From an uncultured Elusimicrobium sp. (GTDB taxonomy: Bacteria > Elusimicrobiota > Elusimicrobia > Elusimicrobiales > Elusimicrobiaceae), in contig CAMZDW010000001.1 in NCBI GenBank assembly GCA_947305555.1, positions 1 to 64,000 of the forward strand: a stretch of 64,000 nt of DNA, in the 5' to 3' direction. Under the pieces are notes generated by a model. It was not told where the DNA came from. It worked only from the letters and a program-made list of their open reading frames with translations, and searched no databases. Below are positions 50,678 through 58,160 of the stretch, in pieces. The translations under genes and the position numbers were made by a program. How positions within the stretch are numbered: the first letter of the stretch is position 1; every line of letters begins with the position of its first letter.

Positions 50678-51451
50678 ATGGATGGATCAATTCAATTCTC
50701 ACTAGGGTTAAGTTTTTTAGCAGGAGCTGCCACCATGCTTGGCGGTGCCCTGGCCTTTGTAATCAAAAAGGACAATTTGGCTGTTTTATCACTTGGACTG
50801 GGTTTTTCGGCTGGAGTCATGGTTTACGTGTCCTTTGTGGAACTTTTGCCGCAAGCCTCTATCACATTGGAAAAAATATATGGCACGTTTTCGGGTCGTT
50901 GGTTAAGTACCGGGATTTTTTTTGCCGGAATTTTGGCGGCGTGGCTGATTGATGTGCTGCTTCCCTCTCATCATGTGGGACTACACACACTGGATCCACA
51001 GGATAAACTCAAGCGCCTTGGCTTATTCACAGCTTTGGCGTTGGCGATTCATAATTTCCCGGAAGGATTGGCCACGTTTATGGCGGATTTACAAGAGCCG
51101 TCTCTGGGGATTTCCGTTGCGGTGGCTGTAGCCATTCATAATATTCCGGAAGGGGTGGCGGTGGCCTTACCGGTCTATCATGCTACCGGGAGCCGATATA
51201 AAGCATTTAGTTATAGTGCTTTATCGGGACTGGCGGAACCGGCAGGAGCACTTCTTGGTTTTTGGATACTCCGGGCAGTGCTACAGGAGGCCTTGTTCGG
51301 AGTGATGTTTGCTTTCGTTGCCGGGATTATGGTGTATATTTCGCTGGATGAATTGTTGCCTACTGCCCACGAATACGGCGAAGGTCATCGAGTTATCTTG
51401 GGTGTAATTGCCGGAATGGCGGTGATGGCATTTTCTCTACTGATTTTCTAA
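50678..51451 (+). CDS. zupT: ZIP-family divalent metal transporter (ZupT-like)
   Basis: 257 residues, about eight helices. The metal-binding helices are 'ALALAIHNFPEGLATF' and 'VAVAIHNIPEGVAVALPV' (two H-N-x-P-E-G motifs), with 'FSAGVMVYVSFVELLPQA' at the N-terminus and 'GIMVYISLDELLPTAHEYG' near the C-terminus, all diagnostic of ZupT. It imports zinc and other divalent metals across the inner membrane. Together with the ABC importer at 2.1 kb it gives the cell two metal-uptake routes. It is followed by the ECF sigma gene 65 bp downstream. Confidence 0.93.
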   Translation: MDGSIQFSLGLSFLAGAATMLGGALAFVIKKDNLAVLSLGLGFSAGVMVYVSFVELLPQASITLEKIYGTFSGRWLSTGIFFAGILAAWLIDVLLPSHHVGLHTLDPQDKLKRLGLFTALALAIHNFPEGLATFMADLQEPSLGISVAVAVAIHNIPEGVAVALPVYHATGSRYKAFSYSALSGLAEPAGALLGFWILRAVLQEALFGVMFAFVAGIMVYISLDELLPTAHEYGEGHRVILGVIAGMAVMAFSLLIF

Positions 51452-51516
51452 AATAGTGTGATACTTTTCGCGCAGCTGGATAATCTAAGTAGAGGCGTAT
51501 CCAGCGCGAGGCAGTT

Positions 51517-52011
51517 ATGCATTTTGAAGAAATTTATAATCGGCTATTTAAACCAGTGTTGGCGTATATTCGCAGCCGCATTAACCAGGAGCATGCGGCA
51601 GAAGAAATTGCTTCGCTTACCTGGCAGAAAGTATACGAACACCAACAACAATTTGATGCCACCCGAGGGCTTGCGGAACAATGGATTTTCACCATTGCTC
51701 GTAATGAGGTTAATAAATATTATCGGTTTTGGCAGCTCAAACGTTTTTTCTCGTTAACTGAACAAGAGGAAAAATGGACCGCAGATGATAAAACTCCGTT
51801 TGAGCAGTTGGCTATTAGCGAGCAGAACAAATTATTAGTAGCGGCGCTGACACAATTATCATCCAAGGAAAGAGATCTTATTGCCTTAAAATTTTATTCC
51901 GGTTTAAATAACCGTCAAATTGCAGCAATGACCGGGCTAAGCGAAAGCAACGTAGGGACTATTTTAAATCGGGCTTTACAAAAATTACGTGGCCGGTTGG
52001 AGGCGTTATGA
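51517..52011 (+). CDS. ECF-type sigma-70 family RNA polymerase sigma factor
   Basis: 164 residues. Region 2 at ~5-70 ('FKPVLAYIRSRINQEHAAEEIASLTWQKVYEH', 'WIFTIARNEVNKYYR') and region 4 at ~105-160 ('LSSKERDLIALKFYSGLNNRQIAAMTGLSESNVGTILNRALQKLRGRL'). No region 3, so ECF type. It redirects RNA polymerase to a small regulon. The stop overlaps the next ATG (ATGA), and that product looks like a membrane anti-sigma factor, followed by a secreted protein as possible signal or output. A weak hairpin lies in the leader. Confidence 0.92.
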   Translation: MHFEEIYNRLFKPVLAYIRSRINQEHAAEEIASLTWQKVYEHQQQFDATRGLAEQWIFTIARNEVNKYYRFWQLKRFFSLTEQEEKWTADDKTPFEQLAISEQNKLLVAALTQLSSKERDLIALKFYSGLNNRQIAAMTGLSESNVGTILNRALQKLRGRLEAL

Positions 52012-52340
52012 AGTGGGCAGAAGATAAACTGATCACACGTTATCAGCAAGTGGATTTAGATGAAAGTAAGGCCTTGCAACACAAGGTGTACAAGCAGATT
52101 TGCGCAGAAAAAAATTCTTTTAAAAGAAAAACGGTATGGGGATTATGTGCGGCCGGAGTTACGGTGCTTGTGTTTCTCTCTATTTGGCAATTAACCGCGC
52201 ACCAATCCACATACTTGCCGGATCCGGGGGAGTTTAACCGCATGCAGTTTGCTTTTTACCGGGAACTGGCTTTACCGGGGCAAGATTTGGGAATTTCGTA
52301 TGATGATTTCCCACAAGAAGTCCCAATTACAAGGAGCTAA
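52008..52340 (+). CDS. Single-pass membrane protein, candidate anti-sigma factor
   Basis: 110 residues. A cytoplasmic N-terminal ~43 residues are helical and charged ('WAEDKLITRYQQVDLDESKALQHKVYKQICAEK'). A single transmembrane helix (~45-65) and a ~45-residue periplasmic tail follow. The size, topology and ATGA overlap with the ECF gene fit a cognate anti-sigma factor. The zinc-binding H-x3-C-x2-C motif of ZAS-type anti-sigmas is absent, so this is context-based inference. No family recognised. Confidence 0.6.
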   Translation: MKWAEDKLITRYQQVDLDESKALQHKVYKQICAEKNSFKRKTVWGLCAAGVTVLVFLSIWQLTAHQSTYLPDPGEFNRMQFAFYRELALPGQDLGISYDDFPQEVPITRS

Positions 52341-52342
52341 AT

Positions 52343-53044
52343 ATGCGGAAATTTATTATCAGTGTGATATTGCTTAGTTTGGTTGTTCCTCTTACGGCGG
52401 CCCAGGGAGAGTTGACCCCCAAAACGCCTTTACCTCCGAAAAATTCGGTGAGTGATTTGGACAAAGTCAAACACGAACGAGATGCAAAAATATCGGCCAT
52501 TAGCGCCAAAGTACAAGATATCGAGGCTCGGTATTATGCACGCCAAGTGCAGCAAGGGAACTTATTAATGGGGACCTTAGAGGAAAATGCCAAAAGCTGG
52601 TTAGGATTGCCGGAGGAAAACGAGCGCTTCGTAGCCTTGGTTAAGCAGTATGCGGATGGTCCTCAAGTTCCCGCGTTAACGCCGGAAGAAATGGAACAGT
52701 TAGATGAAAATAAGCGCGAAATTCGAGCGTTTTTAAATAACGGAAGGGAAAATCCGGCTGCCGCAAAATTGGCGGAACGTAATCGTAAAATCCGGGAGTT
52801 AAAAGAACCGGTGTTTGAGTTGGAGGCACGCTATTGGGCTTGGCGTGTATCCAAGGTAAAAGATACGACGATAGAAGAGTTGGCGGCATTCTCTCAAAAT
52901 TGGATTGGAGAGCGTGCCTATAACCAAAAACTAATTGCCAAAATCCGTGAGAATGTGCAAAGTGGCAACACAAAACAGCTGACAAAAAAAGAAGAGAAAA
53001 AATTAGAAGCCGTAAACCAACAAGTACGTGCGCTGCTGAATTAA
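52343..53044 (+). CDS. Secreted helical protein made of two tandem repeats
   Basis: 233 residues, not a family I recognise. Signal peptide (~1-20, 'FIISVILLSLVVPLTAA', cleavage before Q). The mature part is two homologous ~85-residue units. Unit 1 contains 'VQDIEARYYARQV', 'ENAKSWLGL', 'LDENKREIRAFLN'; unit 2 contains 'VFELEARYWAWRV', 'AFSQNWIGE', 'LEAVNQQVRALLN'. Each is predicted helical with high charge. It is the third gene of the ECF sigma triad (AAGGAG RBS, 2 bp after the previous stop). It is therefore a candidate signal-sensing or effector protein of that system. A strong terminator follows. Confidence 0.7.
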   Translation: MRKFIISVILLSLVVPLTAAQGELTPKTPLPPKNSVSDLDKVKHERDAKISAISAKVQDIEARYYARQVQQGNLLMGTLEENAKSWLGLPEENERFVALVKQYADGPQVPALTPEEMEQLDENKREIRAFLNNGRENPAAAKLAERNRKIRELKEPVFELEARYWAWRVSKVKDTTIEELAAFSQNWIGERAYNQKLIAKIRENVQSGNTKQLTKKEEKKLEAVNQQVRALLN

Positions 53045-53066
53045 TCTTTTAGGGATAGATATAAAT

Positions 53067-53097
53067 AAAAAACCCTGGGAAAATCCCAGGGTTTTTT
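53067..53097. terminator. Strong terminator between the ECF triad and the 53-kb membrane gene
   Basis: Perfect 14-bp stem (AAAAAACCCTGGGA/TCCCAGGGTTTTTT) with a 3-nt loop, between convergent genes. Confidence 0.9.
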
Positions 53098-53109
53098 ATA
53101 GCACGTATA

Positions 53110-53871
53110 CTAAAATAAAATTGGAGCTAAGACGAAAGAAAGCATCATGCCTAAAGAGTAACTCGTTACATTTATCACTAAGCTGAGCACAAACGATTCG
53201 CCCAATGACATTTGCTTAAGGTTCATATAGCGAATGATTAGCGTTTCCGCCACTAAGCCAAACAACCAAAGTAGCGTGCTTTCCGGTACATACCAGGCCA
53301 AGTATAACCATGATACGGTCGTTGTGAGTAGGTTAGCGATTGCCACACTATAGAGAATGCGAAAACTTTTACGTTTATAAATTACGTATGCAGAGGCGGC
53401 TAGCAATTCCAAAATCAAAATAATGAATAACGACACCCAGGCATCCAGACGCGTCCAACCGCTGGCATCCGGAATAAGGTCGGTGGGTTCGACCATTAAA
53501 GCCTTTTCAAATACGTATACGTTAAACCGTGCGCGCAATTTGCGCGGGGCCAGAAAAATATTACTTTCACGTACGGAACCGTCCGTGAAAGCAATCACTA
53601 ATTTTTGATAGTCCGTATATTCATACGCAACGGAGAAACATTTCCCGGCTGAGCAATACAACTTTTGGATCCCGTAGTGCCCCAAAGGTTTACTTTCTAA
53701 GCATTGGTTATCACTACATTGGATTTGCTCACTGTGTGCCGGGTCAATAAGCGGTTTGTTTTGGGTTTCGTAAATGAACGAAAATTCCATCTCAGGCTTG
53801 GGGGACACATCCGCCCAGGCCGGCACTACAAAACAACTTACAAGCATCAAAAATACAAGTTTTTTTATCAT
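53110..53871 (-). CDS. Exported membrane protein of unknown function
   Basis: 253 residues, family not recognised. Signal peptide (~1-20, 'LVFLMLVSCFVVPAWA'), then a ~115-residue periplasmic domain with four cysteines in two pairs ('CSDNQC', 'CSAGKC'), probably disulfide-bonded. Four transmembrane helices fill the C-terminal half (~140-250). It has TGTTATAAT as a -10 with an 18-nt leader carrying an AGAGGA RBS, so it is not leaderless. It is divergent from the aminopeptidase gene; the two -10 regions overlap. Confidence 0.7.
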   Translation of the reverse strand: MIKKLVFLMLVSCFVVPAWADVSPKPEMEFSFIYETQNKPLIDPAHSEQIQCSDNQCLESKPLGHYGIQKLYCSAGKCFSVAYEYTDYQKLVIAFTDGSVRESNIFLAPRKLRARFNVYVFEKALMVEPTDLIPDASGWTRLDAWVSLFIILILELLAASAYVIYKRKSFRILYSVAIANLLTTTVSWLYLAWYVPESTLLWLFGLVAETLIIRYMNLKQMSLGESFVLSLVINVTSYSLGMMLSFVLAPILF

Positions 53872-53894
53872 TTTAAGATGTCCTCTATATTTTG

Positions 53895-53904
53895 TATTAT
53901 AACA
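53895..53904. promoter_or_regulatory. Overlapping divergent -10 elements (53-kb membrane gene and M29 peptidase)
   Basis: Minus strand: TGTTATAAT, an extended -10 for the gene starting at 53871. Plus strand: TATTAT over the same bases, with +1 near 53907 and an AAGGAG RBS before the ATG at 53929. The plus assignment is less certain because CATTAT a few bases on is an alternative. Confidence 0.5.
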
Positions 53905-53928
53905 TTATACGAGAAAAAGGAGAGAAAA

Positions 53929-55131
53929 ATGTTTACTAAAACACAATTAGAAAAATATGCAGATGTAATGATTTGGGCATTGCAGGCAGCCCGGCGCAAC
54001 GGAAAATTTAAAAAATATGACAGCGTTTTACTGCGTACCGATTTAGCCGCTCTTCCTTTGGCGGAACAAATTTATCATAAGTTGCTTACAGCCCGGTTAC
54101 AGCCGGTACTTCGCATTCAAGCACCGGAAGGACTTTCTAAAGATTTTTACACCGTGGCAGATGATAAGCAACTTGCTTTTTTAGCTCCCGGTGAAAAAGA
54201 ATTCCAGGGGGGAATCAATGGATTAATTGCGCTGCATGCTCCGCAGGATTTGACGTACCTTAAGAATGTAGATCCGGCCCGTATCGGGAAAAGTGCGGTG
54301 GCACGTAAGCCGATTCGTGAAATTTTAGACCAACGGGAACAAGAAGGATTTTTTTCCTGGACCCTTTGTAATTACCCAACGCCGGAATTGGCTAAGCGTG
54401 CCGGGCTGACCCCCAAAGAGTATGCAAACCAAATCGTTCGGGCTTGTTTCTTAAATGAAAAAGATCCGGTCAAAAAATGGCAAGAAGTTACCAAACAAAT
54501 TAATGAAATTGGCGCTTGGCTTTCCTCTCTGCCGATTGAGACGCTACACATTGAATCGGAGCATATGGATTTTACCGTATTATTAGGTGATAAACGTAAA
54601 TTTATTGCCGGCGGTGGATGCAATATTCCTTCATTTGAAATTTTTACTTCGCCTGATTGGCGCGGTACGAAGGGTATCTACTTCGCGGATTTATCTTCCT
54701 ATCGGAGCGGCAATTATGTCAAAGGCGTTCGTTTAGAATTTAAAAACGGACGTGCGGTAAAAGCCGATGCCGAAAAAGGTGGCGAGTTTGTACGCAAAAT
54801 GCTTGCCATGGACCGGGGCGCTGCCCAAATCGGCGAATTTTCACTTACGGACCGCCGCTTCTCTAAAATCAACAAGTTTATGGCCGATATTTTGTTTGAT
54901 GAAAACTTCGGCGGAAAATATGGGAATTGCCACGTAGCTGTCGGGGCCAGTTATGCTGATACGTATACCGGTGTACAAAAAGAACTTACCAAAGAAGTTA
55001 AAAAGTCATTAGGTTTTAATGATTCGTCGCTGCATTGGGACTTAATCAATACCGAAAATAAACGTGTCAAAGCCAAACTTAAAAACGGTACAGAAGTAAC
55101 TGTATACGAAAAAGGGGAGTTTTCCTACTAA
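53929..55131 (+). CDS. M29-family aminopeptidase (AmpS/thermophilic type)
   Basis: 400 residues from the ATG at 53929; the track starts 75 codons too early, inside the divergent gene. Family features: 'LHIESEHMDFTVLLGDKRKFIAGGGCNIPSFEIFTSPDWRGTKGIYFADL' carries a metal-ligand Glu, 'GEFSLTDRRFSKINKFMADILFDENFGGKYGNCHVAVGASY' contains the Glu and conserved Asn/His region, and 'SSLHWDLINTENKRVKAKLKNGTEVTVYEKGEF' is the C-terminal H-x-D-x-I signature. It is a cytosolic metallo-aminopeptidase. RBS AAGGAG with 6-nt spacing. Confidence 0.9.
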   Translation: MFTKTQLEKYADVMIWALQAARRNGKFKKYDSVLLRTDLAALPLAEQIYHKLLTARLQPVLRIQAPEGLSKDFYTVADDKQLAFLAPGEKEFQGGINGLIALHAPQDLTYLKNVDPARIGKSAVARKPIREILDQREQEGFFSWTLCNYPTPELAKRAGLTPKEYANQIVRACFLNEKDPVKKWQEVTKQINEIGAWLSSLPIETLHIESEHMDFTVLLGDKRKFIAGGGCNIPSFEIFTSPDWRGTKGIYFADLSSYRSGNYVKGVRLEFKNGRAVKADAEKGGEFVRKMLAMDRGAAQIGEFSLTDRRFSKINKFMADILFDENFGGKYGNCHVAVGASYADTYTGVQKELTKEVKKSLGFNDSSLHWDLINTENKRVKAKLKNGTEVTVYEKGEFSY

Positions 55132-55174
55132 TAAATGGGTCCAATGACCCAGGTCTTTTTAGGACAAAAGGCCC

Positions 55175-55203
55175 TTGTTGAAAAAGTTTAGAAACGATAC
55201 AGT
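55175..55203 (+). promoter_or_regulatory. Promoter of the first GWG-repeat paralogue
   Basis: TTGTTG (55175-55180), 17-bp spacer, TACAGT (55198-55203). It is embedded in a segment (CCCTTGTT ... AACGATACAGTATA) nearly repeated upstream of the second paralogue. Confidence 0.6.
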
Positions 55204-55238
55204 ATAAACTTAGGAAAATAAAAGAATAGGAGATTGGT

Positions 55239-56126
55239 ATGAGGAAAATGTTAATGACGTTTTTCGTGCTAGCAATATTAGCACCAGGTGCGTGGGCACA
55301 GCAGGGGCAAAATTTAATGCCCGAAGGAATTTTGCGCAAGATTCAATCGGCGGTGAAAGCGGATCGAGTAGATGTTACGTTTGTGCTTGATCTTTTGGAT
55401 TCAGTCCGTTCTGGGGTTGCCGAAATGAAACAAGAACATCCCAGTGAAATTTTGCAATCCATGCTTTTTCTGTATGAAGGTTTGGTATCCGAAGCAGCGA
55501 AAAATCCGCAGCAAGTGTTAGCCGGCGATGCTTTCGAGGCTAAAGATGCGGATGTTTTAAAACAGCTATGTGAAGAAATTAATCGCCCAATGAAAACAGG
55601 TTGGGGAAAAACAATTTCCGTCTCTGATTATATTACAGAGCATATGAATGAAGCTCGCCAAGCATGGACTGCTGCCGAACCGGTTAATCGGTTAGATGCA
55701 TTTGCTGATCTGTTAATTGATAATGCCGGCTTTCCATTTCCACCCATGACGGATGCAGAATTGAAAGCTGTCAATCAGATTTTGAAAAATATTGAAAAAG
55801 TACGTTCTGGGTTGGCGACGAGTAAACAAGAAAAGGATATCGCTGTTTTAATGAGTTTTCTGAATCTTTACGAAAAACTTGCTGAAAAATTTGCGGATAA
55901 TTCAGACATTGCAAGCCGGTTCGTAGCCAAAAATCCGCAAGTCGTAAAAGCCTTGGCACGCGAAATGCAAAAGCCGATGAAAGTGGGTTGGAGAGAAGGA
56001 AAAACGATCGTGATGGGCCAATATATTGAGGAACATTTGCAGGGTGCCTCTGACGAGTGGTTTTCATCAGAATCGGCAGATGAGTTATTTGCCTTTAACC
56101 GCGATATTCTCTACGGTATCCAATAA
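55239..56126 (+). CDS. Secreted GWG-motif tandem-repeat protein, copy 1
   Basis: 295 residues, family not recognised. Signal peptide (~1-20, 'MTFFVLAILAPGAWA', cleavage before QQ). The mature helical protein holds two homologous halves. Each half ends with a signature: 'INRPMKTGWGKTISVSDYI..H' at ~residue 122 and 'MQKPMKVGWREGKTIVMGQYI..H' at ~residue 247, followed by a Trp ~9 residues later. The start has an AGGAG RBS. It is the first of three tandem paralogues (55.2-58.1 kb). Periplasmic or extracellular location is expected; function unknown. Confidence 0.75.
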   Translation: MRKMLMTFFVLAILAPGAWAQQGQNLMPEGILRKIQSAVKADRVDVTFVLDLLDSVRSGVAEMKQEHPSEILQSMLFLYEGLVSEAAKNPQQVLAGDAFEAKDADVLKQLCEEINRPMKTGWGKTISVSDYITEHMNEARQAWTAAEPVNRLDAFADLLIDNAGFPFPPMTDAELKAVNQILKNIEKVRSGLATSKQEKDIAVLMSFLNLYEKLAEKFADNSDIASRFVAKNPQVVKALAREMQKPMKVGWREGKTIVMGQYIEEHLQGASDEWFSSESADELFAFNRDILYGIQ

Positions 56127-56144
56127 GGTTCATTTTCGTTTACA

Positions 56145-56172
56145 AAAACCGCTCTTTTTAGGGCGGTTTTTT
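56145..56172 (+). terminator. Terminator after GWG-repeat copy 1
   Basis: AAAACCGC/GCGGTTTT 8-bp stem with a 10-nt loop, followed by T residues. Confidence 0.75.
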
Positions 56173-56301
56173 ATTGTTGAAAACCTGCATTTGTGCACTA
56201 TATAAACGTCATGGACGGCAGTAGGGAGTGCCTATGAGAAACGCGAATTTGGTTGCTAGGGCCTAGGCATAGACCCATTTGGTATCTAGGACCAAAGACC
56301 C

Positions 56302-56330
56302 TTGTTTCGGGAAAAAAGAACCGATATAGT
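56302..56330 (+). promoter_or_regulatory. Promoter of the second GWG-repeat paralogue
   Basis: TTGTTT (56302-56307), 17-bp spacer, TATAGT (56325-56330). Spacing and flanking bases closely match the promoter of copy 1, so the two were duplicated with the genes. Confidence 0.65.
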
Positions 56331-56378
56331 ATAGATAGAGGAGTTGGAAATCCTCAAATTATTCTTAAGGAGAATGGT

Positions 56379-57203
56379 ATGAAAAAAATTTTGGTGATGG
56401 TCCTCGCGCTAGCAGTTATGGCGCCGTGTGCATTGGCTCAGAAGGGGAAGAAAACTACTTCCACAGTTAAAAAAATAGAAGCTGTTCCCCTCTCGCAGCT
56501 TGAATCAGTTGTCCATTCGAAAGTAGAACTAAAAGCTGCGGGTGGTGTATTTCATGTATTGGCAGATTTTCGTCGACATGTAAGTACTTGTGAACAAGAG
56601 AGATCTTCTTTTATATTACAGTCATTAGCCACTAATATGGCAGATGCCATGGATGAGCTTTTGGCAACAAAAGATACCGAACTTATCAAGAGAGTTTGTA
56701 AAGAAGTAAACAAACCAATTAAAACCGGTTGGGGTGAAACCATCGTGATTTCCCAATACATTGTAGATCATATTGATGATGTTAGAGGTCATTGGATGTC
56801 CGATGAGCCGATTAACGCACTATACGAATTAAATAGAGTATTAGTACAATATGCCGGTGTACCGGAAAAACCGCTTTCTGCCGAAGCAGAAGAACTGTTT
56901 GGTTACATTGAGGTATGGAGAAAATATGTAGGAAAAATGGGGGAGGAAAATGTTTCTCACGTTTTTCAGCAAGCATTGAGCATCTCCGAAGCTTTTGATG
57001 AACACCAAGTGCAAGATAAAAAAGAGTTAGTTCGTTTAGCGAAGATTCTGAACGAACCAGTGAAAACCGGTTGGGGTGAAACGATTGTATTTTCCGATTA
57101 TGTTGCAGCTCAACAAGAAACCGACATCCATTGGTTTGATGCGAGTTTAACCAACGAAGTATTCCTCTTTGGTAAATATATCGGGGAATTAGCAGCTAAC
57201 TAA
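56379..57203 (+). CDS. Secreted GWG-motif tandem-repeat protein, copy 2
   Basis: 274 residues from the ATG at 56379 (AGGAG RBS); the track start lies 42 codons upstream in the promoter region. Signal peptide (~1-20, 'VMVLALAVMAPCALA', cleavage before QK). Two repeat halves carry the best-preserved motif: 'VNKPIKTGWGETIVISQYIVDH' (~residue 110) and 'LNEPVKTGWGETIVFSDYV' (~residue 228), each followed by a Trp/His-Trp. The linker between halves is acidic and helical. It shares fold and motif with the flanking genes; function unknown. The third paralogue begins 20 bp downstream. Confidence 0.75.
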   Translation: MKKILVMVLALAVMAPCALAQKGKKTTSTVKKIEAVPLSQLESVVHSKVELKAAGGVFHVLADFRRHVSTCEQERSSFILQSLATNMADAMDELLATKDTELIKRVCKEVNKPIKTGWGETIVISQYIVDHIDDVRGHWMSDEPINALYELNRVLVQYAGVPEKPLSAEAEELFGYIEVWRKYVGKMGEENVSHVFQQALSISEAFDEHQVQDKKELVRLAKILNEPVKTGWGETIVFSDYVAAQQETDIHWFDASLTNEVFLFGKYIGELAAN

Positions 57204-57223
57204 AAATTGATGGCAGTGCGTTT

Positions 57224-58108
57224 ATGAAAAAAGCATTGATATTCATGGGATTATTGGTCATGGTTGTTGGGGAAGCTTCTGCCCAAAGACCGGATCTTGC
57301 ACCGAGTCAGCCGCCGAGAGATCTCCCCATGCAGGTGGAGGATATGGGGGCTCCCTTATCGGAACAGATAACGCAGGTGCAAATGGCGGTTGAAAGAGAA
57401 ATAGCTGCCAGAAGAGAGAATCCCTTGAAAGATGCTTATAAACAGCTAAGTCAATTCAACCAATTTGCAGCGATTAATATACCGGACGAAAGCGCAAAGG
57501 AAAAATTTCTTCCAATATTGTTTAACTTACAAGAAGATTTTTTGACTTTGGTTTCTGCACAGCAACAGGCAATTCGATCCGGGGAAAGCCAAACAGCGCA
57601 ACAGCAAGAAGAAGATTTGGCTAAGTTGGCCAGTGCCTTAGTGTCACCAGTGACTTCATCTTATGGTACAACGGTTGTGCGGCCGATTAGCTACATCAAA
57701 CAATATTGTTTGAAGAAAGATGACAAGAAAGTATTCAGCAAATTTGTTTCTGCGGTAGAAAAACGATTGGTTAGGCCCACAGCTTCCGGAATGAATGAGG
57801 AAACGAAGGAGATAGCGTTTAAAGGTGCATGGCCCAAAAACGCTAAAGATTGGAATGCTATTGAGTACTTGGACCAACATTTGATGTATCTCCAGCGTGC
57901 TAACCAAAGCTATTTGGAAGACCCAGAAACGAGTGCAACGGTTAAAAAAACGATTGCTACGACTCAGCTTAACCAAGTGTATGTAACGGCAGATGGGTAT
58001 CGGTTTACAATATCTACAGTTGTAAATGATGCTATTTTCCGAAAAAAACTGCCGCATTGGGAAGAGTTGCGAGCATTTAGTTCTCTCCTTGAGATTAATT
58101 CTAAATAA
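57224..58108 (+). CDS. Secreted GWG-motif repeat protein, divergent copy 3
   Basis: 294 residues. Signal peptide (~1-20, 'ALIFMGLLVMVVGEASA', cleavage before QR), then a Pro-rich stretch. The repeat signature is eroded: 'LVSPVTSSYGTTVVRPISYI' (~residue 145) stands where the others have 'K-T-G-W-G-x-T-I', and the second is 'NQVYVTADGYRFTISTVV' followed by 'HW' (~250-275). Spacing of the motif relative to the end of the protein matches the other two, so I treat it as a diverged paralogue. Probably co-transcribed with copy 2 (20-bp gap, weak RBS). Function unknown. A strong terminator follows. Confidence 0.68.
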   Translation: MKKALIFMGLLVMVVGEASAQRPDLAPSQPPRDLPMQVEDMGAPLSEQITQVQMAVEREIAARRENPLKDAYKQLSQFNQFAAINIPDESAKEKFLPILFNLQEDFLTLVSAQQQAIRSGESQTAQQQEEDLAKLASALVSPVTSSYGTTVVRPISYIKQYCLKKDDKKVFSKFVSAVEKRLVRPTASGMNEETKEIAFKGAWPKNAKDWNAIEYLDQHLMYLQRANQSYLEDPETSATVKKTIATTQLNQVYVTADGYRFTISTVVNDAIFRKKLPHWEELRAFSSLLEINSK

Positions 58109-58110
58109 AC

Positions 58111-58142
58111 AAATCCCCAGGGTTTCTCCTGGGGATTTTTAT
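58111..58142 (+). terminator. Terminator after GWG-repeat copy 3
   Basis: Perfect 11-bp stem AAATCCCCAGG/CCTGGGGATTT with a 6-nt loop and a T run. It also separates the convergent nrdG. Confidence 0.9.
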
Positions 58143-58160
58143 TTCTTGAAAGCATTTTAA

